This document shows positions 43,928-53,320 of a stretch of DNA of 64,000 bases, in pieces. The notes under the pieces are model-generated. The model saw only the letters and a list, made by a program, of their open reading frames with translations, searched no databases and was not told where the DNA came from. Source of the DNA: Robinsoniella peoriensis (lineage in GTDB: Bacteria; Bacillota; Clostridia; Lachnospirales; Lachnospiraceae); NCBI RefSeq assembly GCF_042680125.1, contig NZ_JBHTNY010000037.1. The stretch is one strand, 5' to 3'. Both the position numbers and the translations under genes were made by a program. How positions within the stretch are numbered: the stretch's first letter is position 1; each line of letters opens with the position of its first letter.

Positions 43928-44392
43928 TCATTCGCCCTTTGTCTTCGGTAACAGCCTTCTATCTTCCGAAAGTCGCAAAAATGGTGCATAAGCAACTTCC
44001 CATGGATATCCGTCAGGGTCCAGGAAATAACCGGAATATCCGTCATAGCCTCCCCAATCTTTCCACTGTGGTTCCTGGTGTGAACTTCCTCCCGCTTTCA
44101 AGGCCGCCGCAAATAAAGCATCTACTTCTTCTTTATCTGAACCGTTTATCGCCAGTGTGAACCCATTATATGGTTTCTTAGGTGACACGGGAAGTTGTGC
44201 GTCTTTAGCCAGGAAGTCATACGGGACCAATCCCAATACGATATTGCTGGTCAGCATAAAGGTACACATCTTCGGATCAGAATCCGGAGAAAGCTCCCAT
44301 CCCAGTGTTTCATAAAATGCAATCGAACGTTCTACATCTTCCACTCCCAGAGTAATAATCGAAATGCTCTGGGCAGTTCCTGCCTGCTTCAT
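43928..44392 (-). CDS. VOC-superfamily (glyoxalase-like) protein
   Basis: 154 aa, two beta-alpha-beta-beta-beta units: ISIITLGVEDVERSIAFYETLGWEL at the start and YSGYFLDPDGYPWEVAYAP at the end, the usual glyoxalase / bleomycin-resistance / dioxygenase pattern with a terminal metal-binding Glu. Its substrate is unknown. It is the last gene of the long catabolic operon, 77 bp after the TrpA-like gene, and may handle a reactive aldehyde made there, or be an unrelated neighbour. Confidence 0.8.
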   Translation of the reverse strand: MKQAGTAQSISIITLGVEDVERSIAFYETLGWELSPDSDPKMCTFMLTSNIVLGLVPYDFLAKDAQLPVSPKKPYNGFTLAINGSDKEEVDALFAAALKAGGSSHQEPQWKDWGGYDGYSGYFLDPDGYPWEVAYAPFLRLSEDRRLLPKTKGE

Positions 44393-44469
44393 AATTCTCT
44401 CCTTTCCTTTACCAGACCTGCCGCCGCAGCATGCAATTCCAATCTATTTTACTTGTGAAACAAAACCAT

Positions 44470-45183
44470 TTAACACTGTGCCGCAAACTTACCAATCATT
44501 TCTTTCAGTGCCGGAATATCTTCATGGAGTTTTAAAATTGTACTTCCCACAAATGCCGCATCTCCCCCGGCTTCTTTTACCATTTTCACGTCTTCCGGCG
44601 CATGTACGCCTACACCACAGTAGATCGGACTCTCAATTCCGCAGGCACGCAGGTGCGCTATGCAGTCAGAAAGCAATGGATATTGAGGATTGATATTTCC
44701 GGTGGGTTTCGCCTGCATATAGACAAATCCATTCGACTTTTTCGCCATCTCAATTTCTTCCGGAAGCATGTGGTATTGAACGTAGCAGGATACCCTAAGT
44801 CCTGCTTCCATAAATTTGTCTTTAATTGCATTATCCTTTAGTCCCACCAGTAGAATATCTTTTAAATTGTTGTCGAGACAGAAACGGATGAATTTATCGG
44901 CGCCGATTTCCTCAACGGTATTTTCATAAGCCAATACCAGCAGCTGGACACCAGGAAGCCTTTTTTGCACTGCGATAATGCTGTCCATGTATTTGTCATA
45001 GTCGTCGCATACTTCCAGAGCCTTTGCCATTCTCCCTGCTATGTATTCACCTTCCAGATACGGATCCCTGGAGGGAAAATCAATTTCAATCATACCGCAT
45101 CCGGCGTCTGCATATTCAATTGCCATTTCATAGCTGTGTTCCAATGTTGGGTAACCGTTTGATAAGTAACAAATAATCTCCAT
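44470..45183 (-). CDS. TrpA-like TIM-barrel lyase, stand-alone
   Basis: 237 aa, clearly related to tryptophan synthase alpha: SNGYPTLEHSYEMAIEYADAGCGMIEIDFPSRDPYLEGEYI aligns with the TrpA segment holding the catalytic Glu49 and Asp60; Glu49 is kept (MIEID) and Asp60 appears as Glu (YLEG). The phosphate-binding end CGVGVHAPEDVKMVKEAGGDAAFVGSTIL is well preserved. There is no trpB or other trp gene nearby, and it is shorter than TrpA. A retro-aldol on a phosphorylated sugar-like compound is a reasonable guess. AAGGAG precedes the ATG; 4 bp after the dehydrogenase stop. Confidence 0.82.
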   Translation of the reverse strand: MEIICYLSNGYPTLEHSYEMAIEYADAGCGMIEIDFPSRDPYLEGEYIAGRMAKALEVCDDYDKYMDSIIAVQKRLPGVQLLVLAYENTVEEIGADKFIRFCLDNNLKDILLVGLKDNAIKDKFMEAGLRVSCYVQYHMLPEEIEMAKKSNGFVYMQAKPTGNINPQYPLLSDCIAHLRACGIESPIYCGVGVHAPEDVKMVKEAGGDAAFVGSTILKLHEDIPALKEMIGKFAAQC

Positions 45184-45187
45184 AACT

Positions 45188-46336
45188 CTATTCTCCTTTA
45201 TATGCCTTCTTGAATAATTCTACAAACTGTCCTAATGCCGGAATGACCGGATTGGTTTTAGTACAGCCATCTTCCATTGCGGCCTTTGCCATTTCATCTA
45301 ACAGACTGTTATACTTTTCCTCATCCTCTATGATTTCCCGGAAGCATACAGGAATATGAAGCTGTTCATTAAGCCCTGCAATCATATCTGCCAGATTCTC
45401 TCCTCCGGCTTTGCGCGCAAGGTCGTTGTAAATCTTTTCAGCTCTTTCATCCTGGCTGTTGAAACGGATCACATAAGGTAAAAGCATAGCATCTCCCAAT
45501 CCGTGAGGGACGTGAAAGAATCCGCCCAGGGTATGTGCCATAGAATGTACAATACCAAGGGAAACATTTGTAAATGCAATGCCTGCTGCCATAGAAGCAT
45601 TTAACATCTTTTCCCTGACTGACAGATCCTGGCCATTTTCATATGCCTGCGGTAAATATTCGATAATATCTAATGCTGCCTGAGTAGCCAGAACATCACC
45701 GATATAATTTGCCCTGGTGGAAACCAACGCTTCAACTGCATGGGTCAGGGCATCCATACCGGTCTCTGCCGTTATGCGCGGTGGCATGGAAACAGTGACC
45801 ACTGGATCGCAGATGGCAATATCCGGCATCATTTCCATATTTCCAATTCCATGTTTCATTCCCGTCTCATTATCGGAGATTACAACAGAGCGGGAAACCT
45901 CACTGGCTGTGCCGGCAGTAGATGGAATACAACAGAAATGTGCTTTCGTCCTGAGCTGTGGAAATGGATTGGGAGGCAATACATCTTCCAGGTTCTGAAG
46001 CTGTGGATTTTCATAGTAAATCCACATGGTTTTGGCAGCATCCATAACGGATCCGCCTCCCAAAGCTACAATCAGATCTGGTTCTGCAGCCTGCATTTCC
46101 TTAGCGCCTCTTAACACTGTGGCAAAAGTCGGATCCGGCTCCACACCTTCGATAATGGAAACAACCGCCCCGCTCTCCTCAAATAATCTTTTTACCTTAT
46201 CCAGCATTCCACTTTTATGCATACTGGAGCCTCCAAGCACAATCGTAACTCGTTTATACGCCAGTGTTCTTATGTGTTCCAGACAGCCCTCTCCGAACAG
46301 GAGCTGGCTTCCGGCTAATTTCATAGGTCTCATCAT
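45188..46336 (-). CDS. Iron-containing alcohol dehydrogenase
   Basis: 382 aa, group III (Fe-type) dehydrogenase: NAD-binding GGGSVMDAAKTMWIYY near 95-110, the metal ligands in DALTHAVEALVS, GIVHSMAHTLGGFFHVPHGLGDAMLLP (three His) and a conserved Asp earlier (MPPRITAETGMDALTHA). It interconverts an alcohol and an aldehyde or ketone with NAD(P). In this operon it may reduce or oxidise the product of the aldolase-like enzymes. Starts MMRPMKLAG. Confidence 0.9.
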   Translation of the reverse strand: MMRPMKLAGSQLLFGEGCLEHIRTLAYKRVTIVLGGSSMHKSGMLDKVKRLFEESGAVVSIIEGVEPDPTFATVLRGAKEMQAAEPDLIVALGGGSVMDAAKTMWIYYENPQLQNLEDVLPPNPFPQLRTKAHFCCIPSTAGTASEVSRSVVISDNETGMKHGIGNMEMMPDIAICDPVVTVSMPPRITAETGMDALTHAVEALVSTRANYIGDVLATQAALDIIEYLPQAYENGQDLSVREKMLNASMAAGIAFTNVSLGIVHSMAHTLGGFFHVPHGLGDAMLLPYVIRFNSQDERAEKIYNDLARKAGGENLADMIAGLNEQLHIPVCFREIIEDEEKYNSLLDEMAKAAMEDGCTKTNPVIPALGQFVELFKKAYKGE

Positions 46337-46462
46337 TTTTCATTACCTCACTTTATACTTATTAAATTCTGTTTTTTATCTCTGTCAGTTTCTTTTATTT
46401 CGCCTCAGACGGCTTGGCTGATTTTCAGGGAAGCGGGGCGTGCAGCTGGCGGGAATGATTTA

Positions 46463-47260
46463 TCAAACACTCCCTAACCCTTCAATCACTTCCCGCACCA
46501 ATTCATAATCAATGGGATTTGTAAGAATCCCTTCTTTTTTCAGGCTGGAACCTATGATGGCACCGTCTGCCGTCTGCATCTGTTCGCTGATATTAGAAGC
46601 ATTTACGCCGCTTCCCGCAAAAACAGGAAGTGATACCGCTCTTTTCACCCTGGCGATCATATCAATTGGCGTTTCCACACCGATTTCACTGCCGGTCACA
46701 ATAATTGCATCGGCACCGTTAGCCGCTGCCTCTTTTGCCGACTGTTCCACAGCAATATGGGGGAGCAGCATATGGGCATGTTTTACCTGAACATCCGCCA
46801 GGATTTTAACATGGGACAGGTTCAACTGCTTTCTGTATTCCATGCATTCTTTAGCACAAGGCATAATGTATCCATCGGTAAACACCACCGTATCCACAAA
46901 TACCGGAACACGAACAAAATCAGCACCTGTGATTCCGGCAATTGCCAGGGAAGCCTTGCAGTCATTAAACGCTGCATCAATACCAATTGGTATGTTTACT
47001 GCTCTGCGCACTTCCATTGCCGCTGCCGATAATGCTGCTATCTGTGCAGTATTCAGCAGTGCACTAAATGGAGTGTCACCCATATTTTCCACAATCACTG
47101 CATCCACACCTGCTTTTTCCAAAGTCACTGCATCTTCAACGGCTCGTTTTAAAATCTGCTCATAATCGCCTCCAAATCCCGCTGTCCCCGGAAGGGGCAG
47201 GCAGTGTACCATACCGATTACTGTCTTTGTATTGGTTGTAAATATCTGTTTATCATTCAT
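46463..47260 (-). CDS. BtpA/SgcQ-family TIM-barrel protein
   Basis: 265 aa. BtpA family pattern: IGMVHCLPLPGTAGFGGDYEQILKRAVEDAVTLEKAGVDAVIVENMGDTPF, GIDAAFNDCKASLAIAGITGADFVRVPVFVD and VFAGSGVNASNISEQMQTADGAIIGSSLKK at the phosphate-binding end. The family includes cyanobacterial BtpA and E. coli SgcQ, neither with an established reaction; a phosphosugar substrate is suggested by the fold. AGAAAGGAAG precedes the ATG. Confidence 0.85.
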   Translation of the reverse strand: MNDKQIFTTNTKTVIGMVHCLPLPGTAGFGGDYEQILKRAVEDAVTLEKAGVDAVIVENMGDTPFSALLNTAQIAALSAAAMEVRRAVNIPIGIDAAFNDCKASLAIAGITGADFVRVPVFVDTVVFTDGYIMPCAKECMEYRKQLNLSHVKILADVQVKHAHMLLPHIAVEQSAKEAAANGADAIIVTGSEIGVETPIDMIARVKRAVSLPVFAGSGVNASNISEQMQTADGAIIGSSLKKEGILTNPIDYELVREVIEGLGSV

Positions 47261-47281
47261 TTTGCAAACTTCCTTTCTTTA

Positions 47282-48052
47282 TCATTCATTCTGCATACTA
47301 CATTTCTGATTCTGGTCATACTGGTATATTCCTTCCAGTACGGTTCTGCAAAGCAGATCCTCCGCATCTTTTCTGGCCTGTCCCTGCAATGTTTCCTTTA
47401 AGTTTTCTAATACGGTAGTCATGGTTACAATACAGGTTTTAACTCCCATCAGCCTTCCAACTGTCAGCAGGCAGGAGGACTCCATGTCGATACCGGTTAC
47501 CTTTAATTTCTTAAGTTCCCGGAAGGTTTCTGACATATCCCTGCCTGTTTCCAGAGAAAACCTGGAATCATGCATCTGACTGTAAAATCCATCCATCGTA
47601 CAGTTGATGCCATTGACATATTTTGCTCCCATCCGGGTCACAGTTTCATTCATTGCATTGACCAGTTCAATATCCGCTACTGCCGGATAAGACTCTTCTA
47701 CATAAGTCAGACTGGTGCTCTCTCTTCTCATAGCTGCAACAGGGATAATAAATTTCCCCAGCAAATCATCCTGCAGTCCCATTACGGTTCCCATTCGGAC
47801 TGCTACTTCCATGCCTGCTTCATACATTTCTTCCAGGGCAATTGCCGCTGATGGTGCACCAATTCCGGTAGAAGTTACCGTTACCATAACCCCCTTATAA
47901 ATACCTGTATATGTATTAAATTCCCTCTGGAATGCCACATGTACCGGTTCCTCAAGATACTGCTTCAATACATCCACTCTCCAGGGATCCCCGGAAAACA
48001 ATACGTATTTTGCAATATTAGAACGGTCCGCTCCTAAGTATAATGTGCTCAT
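47282..48052 (-). CDS. Uridine-phosphorylase-like nucleoside phosphorylase
   Basis: 256 aa, NP-I family: FSGDPWRVDVLKQYLEEP (phosphate-binding G-D-P-x-R), TGIGAPSAAIALEEMYEAG, RMGTVMGLQD and TGIDMESSCLLTVGRLMG (the ribose-binding Met-Glu). It should cleave a nucleoside with phosphate to base and pentose 1-phosphate. The base-specific region is not close enough to decide between uridine, purine or an unusual base. AAAGGAGG precedes the ATG. Confidence 0.88.
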   Translation of the reverse strand: MSTLYLGADRSNIAKYVLFSGDPWRVDVLKQYLEEPVHVAFQREFNTYTGIYKGVMVTVTSTGIGAPSAAIALEEMYEAGMEVAVRMGTVMGLQDDLLGKFIIPVAAMRRESTSLTYVEESYPAVADIELVNAMNETVTRMGAKYVNGINCTMDGFYSQMHDSRFSLETGRDMSETFRELKKLKVTGIDMESSCLLTVGRLMGVKTCIVTMTTVLENLKETLQGQARKDAEDLLCRTVLEGIYQYDQNQKCSMQNE

Positions 48053-48139
48053 TTACTACCTCCTTTTGCTTGTTCCATTGATCACGCTTTTGATATTCTT
48101 TCGTTACTGCTTTCTTACATTCACGCGTAAGTGCTTTTA

Positions 48140-49090
48140 TTATTCTTTCTCACGAATCTCCCGATACTTTTTAAGAAACTGGTCTTGCGTTGGCAGATTT
48201 GTGCAGCAGCCTTCCGCCTGCAGAACAAACCAGGACAGCACGCTGCCAAGCCTGCAGCACTCCACACTCTCCATCCCTCTTAAATACCCATAGAGAAATC
48301 CCGCCATATAAGCATCCCCGGAGCCTGTAGCATCTACGATATGCTCTGCCTCACAAATACCGATTTTCCAGGTGCGGATTCCTTCCGGGGTTCTCTCATA
48401 ACAGATGCTTCCGTCTTTCCCCATAGTGGTCACAATCACATCTGCCTTACCGATTTCAAAAAGCTTCGTAATATCATGAAACCCATATATTTTTTCAATC
48501 ATTTCCCGTTCCACTTCATTGGTAAAAATAATTTTACTTCCCGTTAGAAGCGTCTTTAAAAATACTTCCGGAAATGCATCGAAATCGTCTTTCATGCCAA
48601 ATACCACAGGCACTTCATGGGCTAAACACTGCTGATAGAACATCTCATTGTCTTCTCTTGCCGCCACCGTAATGACGCCAAGTCTGGCTCCCTCAAATAA
48701 GCTGCCATCGATTGGACCGGCATATTTGCTGTCCATAGCACCGGGATAAAAAATAGTAATATGGTCATTATTATTATCCTGTAATAAGTAGCACACTGAG
48801 GTTGCCTCTTCTTCAATGACCCGTATCCCATCCAGCGGAACGTTTCCCGCTTCCAGAAAACGCTTAAATCCATTTGCTTCATAATCCCCGCCCACTCTTA
48901 ACACCGGCAACGTATTGATCCCCAGCCGATTCAGCCCATAGGCGATGTTGACGGAACAGCCTCCATAATATATCTGTACATTATTTTTATTCGTCACCAG
49001 GGATGTACAGCCAATCGTCGCCGGCGAAGTGATTTTAATAATGTGATCCATGCTCACATAGCCGCTGGTTAAAACTTCAAACTCACCCAT
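48140..49090 (-). CDS. PfkB-family carbohydrate/nucleoside kinase
   Basis: 316 aa, ribokinase fold: VLTSGYVSMDHIIKI at the start, YYGGCSVNIAYGLNRLG, and the anion-hole signature VDATGSGDAYMAGFLYG near 262-278 with the catalytic Asp. It phosphorylates a sugar or nucleoside with ATP. Beside a nucleoside importer and phosphorylase, candidates are the nucleoside itself or the released pentose. The start is 3 bp after the isochorismatase-like stop. Confidence 0.9.
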   Translation of the reverse strand: MGEFEVLTSGYVSMDHIIKITSPATIGCTSLVTNKNNVQIYYGGCSVNIAYGLNRLGINTLPVLRVGGDYEANGFKRFLEAGNVPLDGIRVIEEEATSVCYLLQDNNNDHITIFYPGAMDSKYAGPIDGSLFEGARLGVITVAAREDNEMFYQQCLAHEVPVVFGMKDDFDAFPEVFLKTLLTGSKIIFTNEVEREMIEKIYGFHDITKLFEIGKADVIVTTMGKDGSICYERTPEGIRTWKIGICEAEHIVDATGSGDAYMAGFLYGYLRGMESVECCRLGSVLSWFVLQAEGCCTNLPTQDQFLKKYREIREKE

Positions 49091-49093
49091 GCT

Positions 49094-49660
49094 CTACAAC
49101 TCCCCCCTGTCCAGCATTTGAAACAGTGTCTCCCTGTCCACTACTTTCCCCAGATATTTATTGATATCCTCCAGGTGCACCTGATTCACAACCTGGGAAT
49201 TGGTTGCCACACAGTCTGAAACTACATAGCTATTGTAATCCAGATAAAACGCATCGGTAACAGTTGCACGGATACAGCAGTTTGTCTTCGTTCCCACAAT
49301 AACCACATTCTTAACGTCATTTTCACGAAGCACCAGATCCAGATCAGTTCCAAAGAAGCCGCTGTACCTGCGCTTTTTAATCACATAGTCCTTTTCCTCA
49401 TCTACTTCCAGCATCGGATCAATTTCCTCTCCTCCGCTGCCTTCAATGCAGTTGGGGCGCATGGATGCTGCTTTTCTGTCAAATTTACCTTTCCGGTTGC
49501 AATGCTGTAAGAACACGATCAGTACTCCTTTTTCCCTGCATTTATCCAGAACTTCCTTTATTTTGGGCAAAATCTCCCGGTTCTGCGGATAGAAAACCAA
49601 TCCATTTGCATCGGTAAAATCTTTCACCATATCTACAATCAATAAAGCCGTTTCACTCAT
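49094..49660 (-). CDS. Isochorismatase-like cysteine hydrolase
   Basis: 188 aa from the ATG at 49660 with AGAAAGGAA upstream; a longer frame lacks a site. Catalytic triad visible: Asp in LLIVDMVKDF, Lys in YVIKKRRYSGFFGTDLD, and Cys in GTKTNCCIRATVTDAFYLDY, which resembles RutB, nicotinamidase and biuret-hydrolase relatives. The family breaks C-N bonds of amides or ureido acids. In a nucleoside-type operon it may open or deaminate a base-derived product. Confidence 0.87.
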   Translation of the reverse strand: MSETALLIVDMVKDFTDANGLVFYPQNREILPKIKEVLDKCREKGVLIVFLQHCNRKGKFDRKAASMRPNCIEGSGGEEIDPMLEVDEEKDYVIKKRRYSGFFGTDLDLVLRENDVKNVVIVGTKTNCCIRATVTDAFYLDYNSYVVSDCVATNSQVVNQVHLEDINKYLGKVVDRETLFQMLDRGEL

Positions 49661-49726
49661 CGCTGCATATTCCTTTCTCTTAAGGGCATATTTGAAAATC
49701 CATATCATCCACCTGCAATCTTAAAA

Positions 49727-50635
49727 TCAATGAAATCCCCTCACCTTGTTATTTCTGTATTTCAGCATAGAAACAATGGTTAATACGATACTCATCACCA
49801 CATAAGGTACTACATCAAACAGTGCTGCTGCCGGTCCCGCATAGAGTCCCATATTTACCGCAAGCGCTCTGGCTGCACCGAATACGATGGCATAAAGAGC
49901 ACTGGAAACAGGATCTCCCTGTCCGCAGTAGATTGCTGCAATGGCAATAAATCCACGGCCGGCTGTCATATTATTGGTAAAGAGAACCATACGCTCTAAT
50001 GCCAGGTTTATACCCGCAAGTGAGCAGCAGAATGCTCCTAACAGAATTGCCAGATAGCGGTATTTATTCGTATTTAAGCCCATATTTCTGGCTGCATCTT
50101 CATTTTCCCCGACTACTCTTACATAGATACCAAACTTTGTACGGTACATGAAAAGCCAGATCAGCCCGATTCCGATAAATGCCAGATAAGTTATTGGCGT
50201 ATGCCCGCTTAAAATGTCCCCGAGAATCGGAATCTTATCAATGACAGGAATGTGGATTTTAAAATCCGCTACATTTTTCCAGGTCAGCGTAATGTTTGCA
50301 GACTGCATATACTGAAGTACAAATCCTGCCACTGCAGGAACCAGCATGTTGATGGCAAGGCCTACAACGATTACATTGCCCTTCCAGGTTACCGTCATAA
50401 AAGAGAAGACCAGTCCAATCAGGATGCAGACAACAAGAGCCGTTACATAACCCAGTACTATGTTTCCGGTTAAATAGGAAACCAGAAGGGAAACAAATGC
50501 ACCTGCAAGCATGATACCTTCCAGTGCGATATTTAAAACATTAGCCTTATAGGCAAAGATTCCGCCCAGAACACACAGAAGTATAGGCGTTGCATGATAT
50601 ACGGAATCGTATAAAATATTTCCTAGAAAATTCAT
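49727..50635 (-). CDS. ABC importer permease 2 (nucleoside / BMP type)
   Basis: 302 aa from the ATG at 50635 (AGGAGGG upstream, overlapping the stop of permease 1). Eight or so membrane helices; KANVLNIALEGIMLAGAF and AARNMGLNTNKYRYLAILLGAFCCSLAGI are typical of BMP-linked permeases such as NupC/YufQ. Pairs with permease 1. Confidence 0.9.
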   Translation of the reverse strand: MNFLGNILYDSVYHATPILLCVLGGIFAYKANVLNIALEGIMLAGAFVSLLVSYLTGNIVLGYVTALVVCILIGLVFSFMTVTWKGNVIVVGLAINMLVPAVAGFVLQYMQSANITLTWKNVADFKIHIPVIDKIPILGDILSGHTPITYLAFIGIGLIWLFMYRTKFGIYVRVVGENEDAARNMGLNTNKYRYLAILLGAFCCSLAGINLALERMVLFTNNMTAGRGFIAIAAIYCGQGDPVSSALYAIVFGAARALAVNMGLYAGPAAALFDVVPYVVMSIVLTIVSMLKYRNNKVRGFH

Positions 50636-51714
50636 TCTGCTGCCCTCCTGTTCTCTTTCCACATTTTATAGTGTTCGATAAAACCATATTTTTCATTGAA
50701 GAACCGAACTGCCAGGAATAAAATGATCAATCCCTGCAGCACTCCTACAATTTCTTTAGGTACTGCAGTATACATGTTGATATTGTCAGCCCCTGTTTTT
50801 AATCCGCTGTAGAAAATAGCCGCCAGCAGGATGCCGAAGGGATTGTGTCGTCCCAAAAGGGCAATCAGCATACCATCCCAGCCAAGGCCAGTTGTCCCGG
50901 AAAATGTCAGCGTATATTTAAATGCTTCACTCATCATCTGCCCGGAACCCGCAAGACCGGCAAGGGCACCACTCAGACACATGAGGATAATAATTTTTTT
51001 ACGGACACGTATACCGGATGCTTCTGAAAACTCCGGATTCTTTCCAATTGCCGTGACTTCATATCCAAGCTTTGTTTTCTTCATCACAAATGCCATGACA
51101 AGCAGCACCGCCAGAGCAATAAAGAAAAACAGAGTCATCTTGGAATCCCCAAGCCTGGAAAACATGGCTGTTTCCTTAATTGTGGGTGTACAAACATACC
51201 CAGCCCCGTCTTCCCGGAATGGACCTGAAGACAAATACTCCAGAATTTTAATCATCGCATAGTTTAAGGTCAGTGTTACAACCATTTCATCTACATGAAA
51301 ATATGCTTTTAGCAATGCGGGTATCAGGGCAAATAGAACACCGAAAAGCATTCCCACCAGCATACAGATTACTTTGTGCCAAAATGGGCTTCCTATGGAA
51401 ATCATTGCACCTGCAATTCCGGAAAAGAATCCGCCCAAAAGGAGCTGTCCTTCCACACCCATGTTAAATATATTTGCTTTAAAGGTAATCGCAATTGCCA
51501 GTCCCGTGAGAATCAACGGGGAAGCATAATGCAGCGTATTACTGAATCCCTTTGCTGTAAACAGTGATTTTCCAAGCATGATTCCATAGACTTCAAATGG
51601 ATTTTCTCCAATTGCTGCAATGATCACGCCGCCGATGCCAAATGCCAGCAGAACAGGTAAAAGTGTATTTACAATCTTGGGAAATATGGATATTTTTTTC
51701 TCTCTTTTATTCAT
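50632..51714 (-). CDS. ABC importer permease 1 (nucleoside / BMP type)
   Basis: 360 aa with about ten membrane helices; AITFKANIFNMGVEGQLLLGGFFSGIAGA and KLGYEVTAIGKNPEFSEASGIRVRKKIILMCLSGALAGLAG are family patterns (NupB/YufP type). It overlaps the ATPase stop by 4 bp. Confidence 0.9.
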   Translation of the reverse strand: MNKREKKISIFPKIVNTLLPVLLAFGIGGVIIAAIGENPFEVYGIMLGKSLFTAKGFSNTLHYASPLILTGLAIAITFKANIFNMGVEGQLLLGGFFSGIAGAMISIGSPFWHKVICMLVGMLFGVLFALIPALLKAYFHVDEMVVTLTLNYAMIKILEYLSSGPFREDGAGYVCTPTIKETAMFSRLGDSKMTLFFFIALAVLLVMAFVMKKTKLGYEVTAIGKNPEFSEASGIRVRKKIIILMCLSGALAGLAGSGQMMSEAFKYTLTFSGTTGLGWDGMLIALLGRHNPFGILLAAIFYSGLKTGADNINMYTAVPKEIVGVLQGLIILFLAVRFFNEKYGFIEHYKMWKENRRAAE

Positions 51715-53255
51715 GCTGTTCTCCCCTCATCCGGTTTTGCACCTGCCATCAGCAGACCGATTTTCTCCACAGGCACATCCGGTGATGCAACTCCTATGAT
51801 TTCTCCTTTGTACATAACGGCAATCCTGTCTGAGAGACTCATAATTTCGGAAAGCTCACTGGAAATAAGAAGTACCGAATTTCCTTCATTCCTAAATTTG
51901 AGCAGCTGGGTGTGAATAAACTCAATGGAACCAATATCCACCCCTCTGGTTGGCTGGCAGGCAATAATCACTTTCGGATGATTCTCAAATTCCCGGGCTA
52001 TGATTACCTTTTGTGCATTCCCTCCTGAAAGCTGGGAGATCTCTCCCTCCGGATCGGCTACACGGATATCGTACTTTTCGATATATTCTCCGGTCAGGCG
52101 CGTGATCTCTTTACCACGCAGCACACCGCATTTACAGACTCCATGGTTTCCAAAGTATCCGGCGATACAGTTTTCCCCGATACTCATATCCCGGCACAAT
52201 CCCTGCGCATAACGGTCTTCCGGAATGATGCCCAGACCCTTTTTGCGAAGTTCGTCCGGCCAGGCATTGGTCACATCCATTTCACATAAACGCACACTTC
52301 CTTTTGTAGACGCCATAAGCCCGGTAAGAACCTTTATCAGCTCACTTTGTCCGTTTCCCTCTACTCCGGCAATTCCTAAAATTTCCCCTTTATGTACTTC
52401 TAAATTAATATTGTGAAGAATTTCTTTTTGTTCTGCATTTGTGGTACACAGGTCTTTGACACAGTATGCCGTTTCGCAGCTGCAGGGAGCGGCATTTTCA
52501 TTGCTGACGGTTAAAACAACATCTCTGCCTACCATCATCTGCGCCAGCTCCTGTTCATTGGTATCCGCCGTTTTCACATTCCCAATTACTTTCCCCTGCT
52601 TGATGACGGTGACACTGTCGCTCAGCTCCATGACTTCTCTTAATTTATGGGTAATAACAATAATGGTTTTTCCATTTTTCCGAAGCTCTTTTAAATTTTC
52701 CATCAGACGGTCTACTTCCTGAGGAGTAAGCACAGCGGTAGGCTCATCCAAAATCAGTATCCGGACATTCCTGTACAGCATCTTCAGTATTTCAACCTGC
52801 TGGCACAGTCCTACCGAAAGATTTTCTACCTTTTCCAGCGGGTCAATCTGGAAATGATATTCCTCAATTAATTCCTTTACTTTTGCAATCTCTGTGTTAC
52901 GATCAATAAACGGGCTTTTTCTCCCTTTCCACTTCTTATTGATTTCACTTCCAAGCAAAATATTTTCATAGACGGTCAGGCTTGGCACCAGCTTAAAATG
53001 CTGGTGCACCATGCCGATACCGTGACCTATGGCATCGGTGGGATTTTTAAAATTAACATCCTGTCCGTCTATTAGGATCTTCCCGCTGGAAGGCCGGAGT
53101 GCACCGTAGAGCATATTCATCAGGGTTGATTTCCCGGCACCATTCTCCCCTACGATACATTTAATCTCTTTGGGTTCCACGGATATATTGATCTTGTCAT
53201 TCGCTGTAAAAGCATCAAACTTCTTTGTTAGGTCGATTGTTTGTATGATACTCAT
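51711..53255 (-). CDS. ABC importer ATPase, two nucleotide-binding domains
   Basis: 514 aa. The first domain has Walker A GENGAGKSTLM near 39 and LSVGLCQQVEILKMLYRNVRILILDEPTAVLT; the second has GVEGNGQSELIKVLTG near 297 and LSGGNAQKVIIAREFENHPKVIIACQPTRGVD. In the second, the Walker A Lys/Thr is changed and the B-site is CQPTRG, as is usual in the NupA/YufO and RbsA-like group, where one site is inactive. Powers the two permeases. Confidence 0.92.
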   Translation of the reverse strand: MSIIQTIDLTKKFDAFTANDKINISVEPKEIKCIVGENGAGKSTLMNMLYGALRPSSGKILIDGQDVNFKNPTDAIGHGIGMVHQHFKLVPSLTVYENILLGSEINKKWKGRKSPFIDRNTEIAKVKELIEEYHFQIDPLEKVENLSVGLCQQVEILKMLYRNVRILILDEPTAVLTPQEVDRLMENLKELRKNGKTIIVITHKLREVMELSDSVTVIKQGKVIGNVKTADTNEQELAQMMVGRDVVLTVSNENAAPCSCETAYCVKDLCTTNAEQKEILHNINLEVHKGEILGIAGVEGNGQSELIKVLTGLMASTKGSVRLCEMDVTNAWPDELRKKGLGIIPEDRYAQGLCRDMSIGENCIAGYFGNHGVCKCGVLRGKEITRLTGEYIEKYDIRVADPEGEISQLSGGNAQKVIIAREFENHPKVIIACQPTRGVDIGSIEFIHTQLLKFRNEGNSVLLISSELSEIMSLSDRIAVMYKGEIIGVASPDVPVEKIGLLMAGAKPDEGRTA

Positions 53256-53320
53256 CTACTCTGCTCCTTTGTTTCTGGAATACCTCATCTGGAGTTAAAC
53301 ACGCTCTGAGGCTTTTTCAT

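Noticed and set aside
43736..43991. Phe-rich plus-strand frames
   Set aside because: They are the 13-bp tandem repeat read in two frames.
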